This document shows, one piece after another, positions 35,286 through 64,000 of a stretch of 64,000 bases of DNA. Location: assembly GCA_963556255.1 (NCBI GenBank), contig OY744604.1:22306566-22370565 (forward strand). Direction: 5' to 3'. The stretch's first letter is position 1. Each line of letters begins with the position of its first letter. The position numbers were made by a program, and so were the translations under genes. The stretch is from Allolobophora icterica (taxonomy: Eukaryota > Annelida > Clitellata > Crassiclitellata > Lumbricidae). The notes beneath the pieces are model-generated. The model had not been told where the DNA came from and did no database searches. It saw nothing but the letters and a program-made list of their open reading frames with translations.

Positions 35286-37421
35286 TCTCCTGTGTTGTAG
35301 TGACAGGATCGATCAATATAATTAAGCATGCATGTATGAATCTCTCTGGTATTGAAGTACGCTTAATGAGCAACTAGAATCAAGCTTGGCTGTATCGTCT
35401 CACAGCCGTCCAACCAAGCATTCGGAACTCCATCGGATTCCACTGGTACCTGTACTATGAGCTGAACTGGTCTCTGACACAGAACCATTTATGATACCTC
35501 TAGCTAGAGGCCTACTCTCTGTAGCTATCGTCTGCCAAAACCGAGTACATACAAAAATTTATGTTTTAATGGAGAGGATTTTTGCCTTTTTATAGGTTTT
35601 AGTAGCTGTGACGGTTCTGAAGTTGTTGCCGAAAAGCCGTATGTGGGTCGCCATTTTCTAAGATGGCGGCTTGACCACAGCCTGAATTTATGGTGACTTT
35701 TGATATTTTTATCATTAGGGCTCACTTAACAACTGTGCTGAGACTCCATTTCCTGCTAGTTAGATGAGTCGAATTTCTTGTAATTCCTCCACTACTTCCA
35801 ACGTGCGAGTAACTAAAAGTTTGCGGTGGCTTCTGCTTGGCGAGTACCAGAGGGAATTTTGACAATTCGCAGCACTTTGTCAATATCACATCCAGTTACT
35901 CCAACCATTAGTCTCTCAATCTTTAACCAAGATTGTAGTGTCCTTCATCCTTTTTCCAGCTCAGTGAACGATCAAAACAGGTTTCTCAATTGCGCGAAAC
36001 TCTTGTCGAATGCTGCTTTCAGTTTCAGGGCGATGGTTCTAACATTAACACCGAATACTGAAAAATTGCCATGTTTTATATTTTTCTATCATTAGGACAG
36101 TGTCGTTGCCAGTGGTCTATTGCCGGCTCCTGCGACAAGCATAAATTTCGAATATATAAAACGTTGGGGCAACCTCTATAAATTGTCTAATTGCTGAATT
36201 TTTTAAAGAAATAATACTAATTTGAACAAGGAACAAAATGAGCCTATGTGCATTGATATTGGAAAAATATTTTGTTCACCACACATTTATGGACCACTGT
36301 AATGATCGCCATTATCATGCATGTTCAAACTCCCCTCTGTTCAATGTACATACTAAGATCTATAGGTTAGCATACATTGAACACTTAAGTGGCTATGCAA
36401 ACAGGTCACTTATTTTTTGTTGTGTGCTTAAGCAAATAACGTTGACAGTTCGTTATCGTTGAGCCGAACAAAGTATTAGAAGGTACTCGTACTCTGCTTG
36501 TTGAACTGGTCACACTGTTGCACAAATGGCATAGTAGCCAATAAGCCTACCTTTTGGCTATCCATCTCTACGATTTGTGTTCGGATCCAGGACTAGGGCT
36601 CTTCACATGAAATCGATATGGATGGCATTGTCCGATTGCGCGAACCGGGGCCTGCATCTTCTTTGCGAGGGTCTCCTTAATGCGATGCATAACAATACTT
36701 TGCATTTTACTTGAAAGACTCTATCATGTCAAAACGAATTGCACACATTTTAAGTTGAGATATTTAGCACATACTATATTTTTGTGAATTAGGCCTATAC
36801 ACTTCATGTAGTGCATAAGAACAGTAGGCTATGCAAAAGTTAATAGGCCTAGAGACATTGGTGGATGAGATAGAGTGAATGAGGGACTAGATCGTGCTGT
36901 ATACATGTAGATACTGAGGATCGAATGTTTAAGGAGTTAAATGTCTAAGAAATTGCAATCTGTCCTATAATAGACACGTGCGAAGTGAATACTTAAGCAT
37001 ATAGGCGAAGTTTAAAAATTATTTCAGAAAAGCTTGATAGAAATAATATAACACTCGCTAACAGAACCTCAAGAGAAACCAAAGGTGAGAGTAGGAGCAA
37101 AAAAGAAAGTATTATCAAATGAAGAAGACAGAATGAAAAAGAGAAGCAAAATGACAATCGAGACATGATCATTCATATTCATGTTCGACTTGCTATCTAG
37201 AGGTAAATCTATGTCTGCTGGTAGGACCCACATTGTGTAGCACATTACTTGTTGCATATGCACTTTGTCCCTTTCGCTTTCAACACTTAAGCATGCCTAA
37301 TAGGCCTATAGTTAATCTAGTCTTAATATCCCCCAGTAAGTTCTTGCTAAGCTTACGTGCATAACAAATGTTGACCTGTCTATAAACTTTGCCGTGTTGT
37401 CAAGTACTGTGAAGGGCTTAC
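35286..37421. other. intergenic, no gene recognised
   Basis: Several short frames without family resemblance. The region between 36500 and 37566 should include the gene B promoter. Confidence 0.35.
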
Positions 37422-37484
37422 CTGTAACGAAGAAGGTCGCATTTGTGAGATTTTTAAAAGAAGTTTTAGAATTATAAGCATTTG
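37422..37484 (-). CDS. possible orphan exon (antisense, just upstream of gene B)
   Basis: 63 nt between a strong acceptor (TTTCTTCTAG) and donor ACAG|GTAAGC, phase 1-1, encoding N-A-Y-N-S-K-T-S-F-K-N-L-T-N-A-T-F-F-V-T with N-L-T and N-A-T glycosylation sites. It would fit a stalk exon of a further receptor, but no partner exon was found. Low confidence. Confidence 0.25.
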
Positions 37485-37566
37485 CTAGAAGAAACATTAA
37501 AATTATAAACAGTGTATGATTGCTTTTTTAGAATCAAGTAATATATTCGCTGAAGCCGAATTACCA

Positions 37567-56645
<19,079 letters not shown>

Positions 56646-57377
56646 GTAGGCCCCTGAACGTTCAAATATGGATTCTTTTTCTAATCCGCCTATCGACATT
56701 AATCAGAGACACAAATTTTAAAAAGATATAGATATATGTGCTTAGATTTACCTTAGAAAATAGAAAATACTAAGAAAAACTTACCTCGTTGATATTTGAT
56801 TTGCTTCCATACATTTTGAAATCCATAATGTACAATATTATTCGAATTTGATTTTTCTGTATGCAGAGTGTATTGTTACACAGGAATCCTTTGAAATATA
56901 AGAAGTTATAGCATTTATCGTTTGATTTTGAAGCTACTCAGCGCAGGGGTTATGCGAAGAAAAACCTGGTTTCATTATATGTCAGAAATAGAATCAAATT
57001 CGTTTTTATTACAACACACAAACTGCAGATTAAACAGTGACAGAAAACAACAGTCATCAGTTGAATGTTATAAAAGGATGTCCCTAAGGGACAAGTCCCG
57101 CTAAAATGGGACACCCTGAGAGTTCACAGGCTGAGTATAGATACATATCTGGTTGAAAATTTATAAATCTTAACTAATAGTGAGCCAAAATTTAAACACA
57201 AAATAAAGCAAGCATTGGCTAATCAGCCAACAATTAACCATCCAATGAGAGTAGACAGATTCATATCCAAGGTATAGCTATTTTACTATCTTAAAACCTT
57301 AAGTGATTAATCAGTTAATGAGTAGTAGTAATAATTAACAAATTATAAAACAGATAACATCAATGAACCCTAGTATA
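56646..57377. other. no gene recognised
   Basis: AT-rich; a palindromic TGTCCCTAAGGGACA lies at about 57079. No tail exon with tyrosine motifs was found here. Confidence 0.35.
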
Positions 57378-58262
57378 TTATATGTCGGCAATTAATGAGG
57401 TGATGTTGCTTATAATATAGGACCTTAGCAGTGTTTTAAATCGGCTGATAGGTCGAATTGAGGTTAGTACAGCAGGTAGGGAGTTCCATATTCTGGGGCC
57501 CCGGCATTTGATGGAGAATCTTTTAACATTGATACGGGCAAACTCAGGGCGGTAAATCAGGGCGGTACGCGTCTGGTGGTGATGGATGGTTACGCCCCGC
57601 CCGAAGTAAGAAACAAAAGACAAAGGCAGCAAATATTTATGATAACGGTACATGAAAAGACTAATTTGGAAATTTTTTTATTGGTTTATGGTCAGAATTT
57701 GTTTATCAACGAATATTTGCTTAGTGCTTGCTCTCCAATGAGTGTTAAATACCATTCCTATGGCAGTTTTCTGGAGTTTACTTAGAGGGCTAAGTACAGT
57801 CATATAATTTGACCCCCAAGAGATATTGCAGTAAGCGATATAGGGAAAAAATTAATGTATAGTACAGATTTAGTAAAATAGCAGTGGGCAGGCAATGTCT
57901 AGTTCTTCTTAGAACTCCTATGTTTTGGCTACCTTCTTCATCACTAATATAATATGAGCTTTCCAATTGAGGTGAGAGTCAACAATGACGCCCCCATGAA
58001 CCTAGTGGAGTCTACTCGCTCAATAGGAGCGTCATCAACGAAAATGGATAGATTTGGTGGGGGAAGGGGTTTTCGCTTAAAGTGGAATATTATCAAATTT
58101 GTTTTTTAAAGATTTAGTTAAACTTTATTTGTTCTAAACCAGGTTGCTATTAATTTTAGTTCGCAGTTAGCTCTAGAAAATAGGTTGGTAATGGATTTAT
58201 CATTGAGAAATACGTTGGTATCGTCAGCGAAGAGAATGTACTTGAAAGCGGGAGAGAATGTA
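57378..58262 (-). mobile_element. LINE reverse transcriptase relic
   Basis: Minus strand: A-F-K-Y-I-L-F-A-D-D-T-N-V-F (catalytic F-A-D-D, about 58210-58250), then H-H-Q-T-R-T-A-L-I-Y-R, F-S-I-K-C-R-G-P-R-I-W-N-S-L-P (57485-57590). A different LINE subtype from the L2-like copies, judging by the C-terminal block. Confidence 0.8.
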
Positions 58263-59029
58263 CTTGAATAACACTAGATATACAATTTTTACACTAGAGA
58301 ATCCGATTCTTCAGTGTAAAAATTGTATATCTTCTATTTCTCGGAATCGCTATATTGCACACAATAATGATAAAACGCGGTCTAGATGTGAATCGCACAT
58401 TTCTTTGTGCTGTGATCTTTGTGAAATGATCTCATCGCTAAAGCGCGGTTTCATTATAAATAGGTTGTTGATATGGCTCCCAAAGGCAGCGCTATAACGA
58501 GTTTCTTTTGTATTTAAATGTGGCGCAACCGATAATATGTAAATACACAAATTGCTTGGACTCGCATAGTTTTGTTGCTATTTCTCAACAAAATATTTAA
58601 TTTGTCCTAAATTGCTTTAGTCGTTCCGCTCAAAATATTCAAAAGTGTGGACAATTATTGTTGTTTGAAAAGTGTGGACAATTGTTGTGTCTACGAATTG
58701 TTATTAACTCAGGACAAACTACGGAAATGTTATGCGAAGGGATTGTGTCGTGTCAAGTAGCATATGTTGGTGGAGAGTCTTGATATTTGAGGCAACTCGA
58801 CCACGGCGACCAGGAAGTTGTACGAACAGTGGGGAAAAGATCTTCACTGCGTAATTGGCGGCCGCTCTCTCAGCGAATTAGTTGGCCAGAACCTTGCTTG
58901 CAGGAGTTTCGTCCGCTGCCGTTAAAGCAATATCGAGGTTGCGACTATGACCGTCAGAAAAGTCGGCGACAAATCGACTTCTATCAAAGACACGACTAAC
59001 AGCCATAACCTTGACATCTTTATACTGTA
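58263..59029. other. no gene recognised
   Basis: Contains an inverted pair ACTAGATATACAATTTTTACA / its inverse near 58266-58330 and a tandem AAAAGTGTGGACAATT pair at 58640-58683. No exon seen. Confidence 0.4.
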
Positions 59030-59640
59030 GAGACCTTACACATGTCCTCGTTCGACACTGGCTAAAAGTCCCTCAACGCATCCAATACAAAATCATATCT
59101 CTGACTTACAACGCCCTTCAAACCTCTCAACCTTCTTACATTCGCCAGCTATTCACCATCCAACCGTCCGGGTCTACTCGCTCATCATCATATCTTTCTC
59201 TATCTCGGCCTTCAGTGTCCTCATCTCTGAAATTCTGCAACCGCTCCTTAGTCCACGCTGCACCGGCTCCCAAAAGATCTCCGCCAGTTTGCTCATCCTC
59301 CCAAATCGCCTGTTGACATCACCTCTCCTCCGCTTGCACTGTCCTCCGCTGCTTTCCACTCACGACTGAAAACCGAACTCTCCAAGATATCCTATCCTGA
59401 TTCCATACCTGCGCCACCACACAACCGCCATCATCACCGATTACCACCGTAGCATCATGCTGTCTCCTCGGCTTGACCTCCCGGACTCTGACCTGGCAAC
59501 GGAACGGACAAGACGGACATGGCTATTGCGGACTTGATTTGATATAGCGCGGATGAATAAGTTGGTCTCCCTGACGTGGTTTTTTGTGTGGCGCTGAGAA
59601 ATTTCGGAGATTTACATTTACATTTATATTTACGTCCCGT
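59030..59640 (+). mobile_element. LINE C-terminal fragment with 3' end
   Basis: L-K-V-P-Q-R-I-Q-Y-K-I-I-S-L-T-Y-N-A-L, S-Y-I-R-Q-L, S-T-R-S-S-S-Y, then after a frameshift A-A-F-H-S-R-L-K-T-E-L; tail GATGAATAAGTTGGTCTCCC then GTGGCGCTGAGAAATTTCGG as in the copies at 30830 and 45560. Confidence 0.78.
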
Positions 59641-60206
59641 TCCTGAGATCAGCGTCTTAGGCATTCTCTAACGTTTTTGTGTCGCGCAGCGAATCAAAGT
59701 GTGCGACCATACATCAGATGTGCGGAAGGCTGGCCATTTTCCATTAGACGAACTTGACTGAGTTTGCAGCACCCTTAACAACTTTGATCATCGTCGTCTT
59801 CAGCTTTTATCGAGGTGCTTGCTTTATGATATTTCAGATTCTGATTAACAGTCCCAACCGCTGCTATCTATTCGTCTCGATCCTCTGCTCATTTCCAGTC
59901 GGTGTGCAGTCCAACGTTTAACCATTTTGTGTTTGGACCATGTCAAAGGTCTTTCCCAACTAAACAGAGACCGGCTATCGCATCTGATTCTGCGGAATTA
60001 AACTTACGCTGCTTTGACTTTTATGCATAGCTGCCATAAAAGTTCAAGTCAAAGCTTCAAGACTTTTAACCGCTTACAAATGAATCTTATCTACGACAAG
60101 CGATAAAAGTATTAAGATTGCTATAACCCAAAGAATTTGTTACTTTTGAACACTTTAAAAGGCCGATGTCAACGTTGTTTAATCTATGTATCTTGCTATG
60201 TTGTAG
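59641..60206. other. upstream of gene 3 propeller exon, nothing recognised
   Basis: No coiled-coil or RING exon was found here; the last 20 bases (ATCTTGCTATGTTGTAG) serve as acceptor. Confidence 0.4.
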
Positions 60207-61144
60207 AAGCACCAAAGTTGATCCAAACATTGATCCCCAAGGCAGCACTTGTGCAGAATGGAAACAAAGCGGTATTTGGAGTGACAATTCTAGGCGATGA
60301 GCTATTTGTCTTAAATTACGAGTGGCCCGAAATTGAAGTATTCGGAGATCTGCAGATATTGGAGTCGAGGAGAGAATTCTCGTTGACAGATCACAAGTTA
60401 GAATATCCATGGGACATACAATCTAGTTCTAAACACAACTGTCTGTATATCGTCGATAAAAAGAAAAACGAAGAGCAACATGCAGAAATCATTAAAATCG
60501 ATCCAGCGGGAAATGTTCAGAAAAAATGGTCAGCAGACTGCACAGTTGGTCGTTTGTCGGTTACAAGCGAGTTCAATGTTATCTTCACAACCCTTTACAA
60601 ACACAGAATATACGAATATTCGCCAGATGGAAAGTTGATTCGCAATATAGATTTACCATCAGATGTTGTTAAAGGCAGGCCATATTACGCAATGAAGCGA
60701 AGCGACGACGAATTCATTGTATCTCATGGCAATCGAGGAGATTCTCAGCATGGAATGTGCGTTATTGACATAAGTGGCAGAGTTCAACACTCTTTTGGTG
60801 GAAGAAAAGGATCAGCTAATGATCAGCTGTATGGCCCAATCTATATGGCTGCTTACTCTGACGGACACATATTGGTTGTCGACAAGGATAACAGCAGAGT
60901 GGTGCTGTTAAGTCCAGAACTTAAATTCCTTAACGCTCTTTTCTCTGACTATTTACGACATCCTAATCGCATTTGTTTGGACGAATCAAATAACCGTCTG
61001 ATTGTTAGTGACAACAAGTGGATCGGCGATATGAAACCGTGGAATGATGGTCGAGTATTAGTCTATGATATGTCAAGTCTACAAACCAGCTTAAACGTAG
61101 CTCTGAACAAGAATTTGAGCATTGCTACCTGTTCTACACCATAA
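60207..61144 (+). CDS. gene 3: NHL-like beta-propeller terminal exon
   Basis: Acceptor ATGTTGTAG, phase 1; encodes about 312 residues, stop at 61142-61144. Opens A-P-K-L-I-Q-T-L-I-P-K-A-A and aligns over its length with genes 1 and 2 (H-S-F-G-G-R-K-G-S-A, D-N-S-R-V-V-L-L-S-P-E-L, D-E-S-N-N-R-L-I-V-S-D-N), with a longer C-terminus (about 30 extra residues). The frame is intact. No upstream coiled-coil or RING exon was found within the window; the open frame's upstream ATG at 60137 is intronic by comparison with the sisters. Confidence 0.8.
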
Positions 61145-61206
61145 CTTATGTTTTTGTTACTTTTCACTAGCCTACGCCAATTTAAGAAATCAGCAATGTA
61201 AGATTT

Positions 61207-61212
61207 AATAAA
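61207..61212 (+). terminator. polyadenylation signal of gene 3
   Basis: AATAAA 63 bp after the stop. Confidence 0.6.
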
Positions 61213-61749
61213 AACAATTTCAAGCATGAAAGAAGAAAATGAAAAGGACGAAAAGATTATGTACTCCTACGCATAGCAGTCCCAGAAGAGAAGTTTGAGT
61301 TAAATTAAAGAACGAACTAATTATGGCGAATGAAGTAATTGTCATCCTGAAACATTTAAGAGTATAACTTAAATAGTTATTTCTCAAGACACTCGTATTT
61401 TTTACTTATAAAAAGATTGTTTTTATATTAAACAACCTCAGCCATGCTAAATGCAGGATCTTAGCAGCTATGCTACAAATTGCTACCTGCTCTTCAAAGA
61501 GCCACATCTATATGCAAAAGTCAGAACCATTTGGAAAACGTTAGGAGCAATCGTATCATTGGTAATGCCATTTATGCAGGCATCCTTCTTTCTCGGATTA
61601 GTCAACTTAGTCCTTTTTACACGTTGCAGGTCGGCTAATAGCTGGGACTCCAAAGTTTGGTCATAAATTATGTCTATCTACTTGCGAGGCGAGCTGCGTT
61701 AGTTGCCAATTAGAAGACGTAGTGGGTTCAAGATCCTTATGCTGATGCG

Positions 61750-62075
61750 CAACCGCCTGACCGGTTGTGCTCTATCCTACCACAGAGAGCTGTCTATTCA
61801 GTAGCATCCTTTCCTGGTTGCAGATCTCTTCGTTCTGCAATGCTGGGAGATCTGGTTGTTCACCCGTTGCGTTCCTCCACAATGCAACATGGAAGCAGTG
61901 GTAGGTCCATTATTCTGAAACAGGTTTCCATTCAGTCTGCACATGAGATTCTTCTTTCTAAGCCTATATTTCGCAAACGGTTGAAGACCATTCTCTTCGA
62001 TCGTGGTCTTGTGTGTTCAGTCACTGTTCAGGTCAGGAGTATTCTTAAGGAGGCTCTAAATACAAATAAACACTT
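61750..62075 (+). mobile_element. LINE C-terminal fragment
   Basis: R-S-A-M-L-G-D-L-V-V, R-S-S-T-M-Q-H, then F-R-K-R-L-K-T-I-L-F-D-R-G-L; same C-terminal block as at 2641 and 21640. Ends in an ACAAATAAACACTTACAATT-like tail. Confidence 0.65.
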
Positions 62076-63699
62076 ACAATTACAAACTGAAACAATTATC
62101 AATTGTGTAATTGACGTGGAATCCTGACAGCAGCGGCATAAGAATAAAATATGCATTTTATAGTAGCCTATGTGGATTTCTCTTTAAAATACTGATCGCT
62201 TCATCGGACAGGGTTATACCTTGTAGTAACAACCAACAACTACCTTCATGAAGTTCTTCTCAAAAAGACTTTAATTTCAAGCGTTGAACTTTGGTCTCAA
62301 CAGCCAAAAGTTTATAAACAACAAACTCACATTGAATCATAGCCTTCAGAGGACATATTAAGCTTTATACGCGTAATACACATTTAAGTGAGCTGTTATA
62401 AAGTAAGAGTTTTATGCGGGAATATTACGTCGCTCATCCACAACTGCAGTATTTACCAAAGGGTACGTACAAAAGGGTACGTACTACGTTAACAACTACA
62501 TGTATGCATACGCAAAACAAAACTTTCTCGTTTTGATTTAATTAATATTTTGTTTGGCATCACATTTATCCAGTGCCACTATCCGAAACCTGTGCAATGA
62601 TGTGTTGAGAACTCTGGGAGTGGTCAGCTATCTACGAATATTATCAAGGAAAGTGAAGATAATGCTTGTGGGTGTTGCCAATTGGACATCAACCCTACAG
62701 TATTTGCAGATGGGGTGCTGCAGGGTGGTGGTGGCTTTGCTGGTCAAATGGTGGTGTCTCTAAGGTGAGGGCGGCTTGAAACTCCCATTATTTATCCACT
62801 AAAACCATAGGGCGTTGAGCCTTAGACACAACTCATACGGCAAGTAAGCCAATCTTTAAGGTATAAAGGCCCCAATATAAGATACACAAAGTCTAATATA
62901 GGGCCTATGTGGATTAGACGCGTATCTTAGGCCCTACTATTTTGTATCTAGTAAGGCTGCCAAGCGATTCATGTAAAATTCATCCCAATGAATTGGATAC
63001 GTGAAAATGCACGTCGTAAATAGAAGTAAATGCATGGCTTTATACAAAGAGTATTCAGTGGCATATAAACAAAAACCTCGAACAACCTTTTCATAAGCTC
63101 AGAATCTGGGTACTTGTAAAGTTTAATCTTAAGTGCGATAAGTAAACCGTCTACCGGTCGTGCCTGTTCCTTCCGTGGCAGGTACATGTCGAGGCATGTC
63201 TAAATGTTTTAAATGAACATTGTGCCTGAAATGTAAGTCGACATAATTACATGATCCCATACACAGGCCTACTGCTTAGCCTAAGAGCATTTATACGTAT
63301 AAATAGCTGTGATTTACCAACAAGAATACACTCTATAACTGAACTTGTATCTGTATTATTATTATGTGCTCATTAATCGTAATTCTAAAGCCCTATATAC
63401 TAGACCTGATAGATCTAACATTTGATTATCAACATTCTTTCTGCCGTAGGGCAACCCTACCACAAGAACGGGCATACTTACACATGTAACTGTTGGCCTA
63501 AGTTTATGGGCCATAATCATGTAGCCTATAGAATGAGTTCAGTGGGCAAGTACAGGCCTACAGGTTTCAGAGAACTCTATTTATAAAGTGGAACGAATGA
63601 AGACGATCCTTGGCATGAGAAATCACAGCATCACCATGGTATTCGTAAATGTAATTGTAACCACAGATTTATGCAGCGTCTGTTCAAGCCGAGACACCA
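62076..63699. other. no gene recognised
   Basis: No exon, RNA gene or named repeat seen; short ACGTAC-rich patch at 62463-62490. Confidence 0.35.
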
Positions 63700-64000
63700 G
63701 ACGTGCTCCCGACCTAGCGACGGAAAGCCAGGATCGAACTAAATGACTTTGAAACGCTTACGGATTATTGGCGAAGAAAGGTCAAGGATCTAAGATGCTG
63801 GACACACTATTCCAGAAATTGGATCGACCACAGCGAAGCTGCTGTGCTGCCCTATGAACGTTCTGGCTGCGGAAACAGCCAGGTTACAATACGCAGCAGA
63901 GCGAAGTAATCTACCGCTAGGAATGGATGAGACTGAGAGACGCAACTTCCTAAGATAGGATGGAACACAAGCCGCCAGGCAATTATGCAAAAGCGCTAAG
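63700..64000 (-). mobile_element. LINE C-terminal fragment, runs off the window
   Basis: Minus frame: N-C-L-A-A-C-V-P-S-Y-L-R-K-L, R-L-L-R-S-A-A-Y-C-N-L-A-V-S-A-A-R-T, S-F-A-V-V-D-P. Same C-terminal block as the other L2-like relics. Confidence 0.6.

Noticed and set aside
60137..60206. N-terminal extension of gene 3 from the ATG at 60137
   Set aside because: Comparison with genes 1 and 2 places the splice acceptor at 60205-60206; the extension shows no similarity.

Overview
This is animal (metazoan) nuclear DNA. Short coding exons are separated by long introns with GT/AG borders. About half of the window is decayed LINE, SINE and DNA-transposon sequence plus di-, tri- and tetranucleotide microsatellites. 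Protein families (RING/B-box/coiled-coil proteins with an NHL-like beta-propeller; immunoglobulin-domain receptors with tyrosine-motif tails) and the repeat types fit an invertebrate, probably marine. I cannot name the lineage.

Layout. (1) 1-6.2 kb: a LINE 3' end, then the last four coding exons of a coiled-coil plus beta-propeller gene (gene 1, + strand, 5' end outside the window). (2) 9.6-16.5 kb: a second member (gene 2, + strand) with RING, two B-boxes, coiled coil and propeller. It carries three single-base frameshifts, and a 2.3-kb hAT-type element, itself holding a second hAT-type element, splits its last exon; I call it a pseudogene. (3) 16.6-24.3 kb: accessory DNA with a pogo-type relic, LINE pieces, SINEs, and a foldback-like element with inverted tandem-repeat ends. 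(4) 24.7-31.1 kb: gene A (- strand), complete by exon phasing at 483 aa: signal peptide, two Ig domains, stalk, membrane segment, and a tail with ITIM-like, ITSM-like and Grb2-type tyrosine motifs. (5) 31-37.5 kb: LINE relics, a MITE and a 1-kb degenerate minisatellite. (6) 37.6-56.6 kb: gene B (+ strand), a second Ig receptor head-to-head with gene A: signal peptide, three Ig domains, membrane segment and two related candidate tail exons; its 3' end was not found. Its introns hold several transposons, including three elements with pieces of one shared transposase. (7) 57-64 kb: LINE relics and a third propeller exon (gene 3, + strand).

Every internal intron I could place in both families is phase 1, which is typical of shuffled extracellular modules and here also holds for the RING/propeller genes. 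Exon lengths of gene A sum exactly to an open frame, and both gene 1 and gene B keep phase throughout.

A divergent pair of polymorphic-looking Ig receptors with inhibitory/switch-type tails, flanked by RING/B-box/propeller genes and crowded with transposons, resembles the organisation of invertebrate innate-immune or allorecognition loci. That functional reading is inference; the gene structures are read directly from the sequence.
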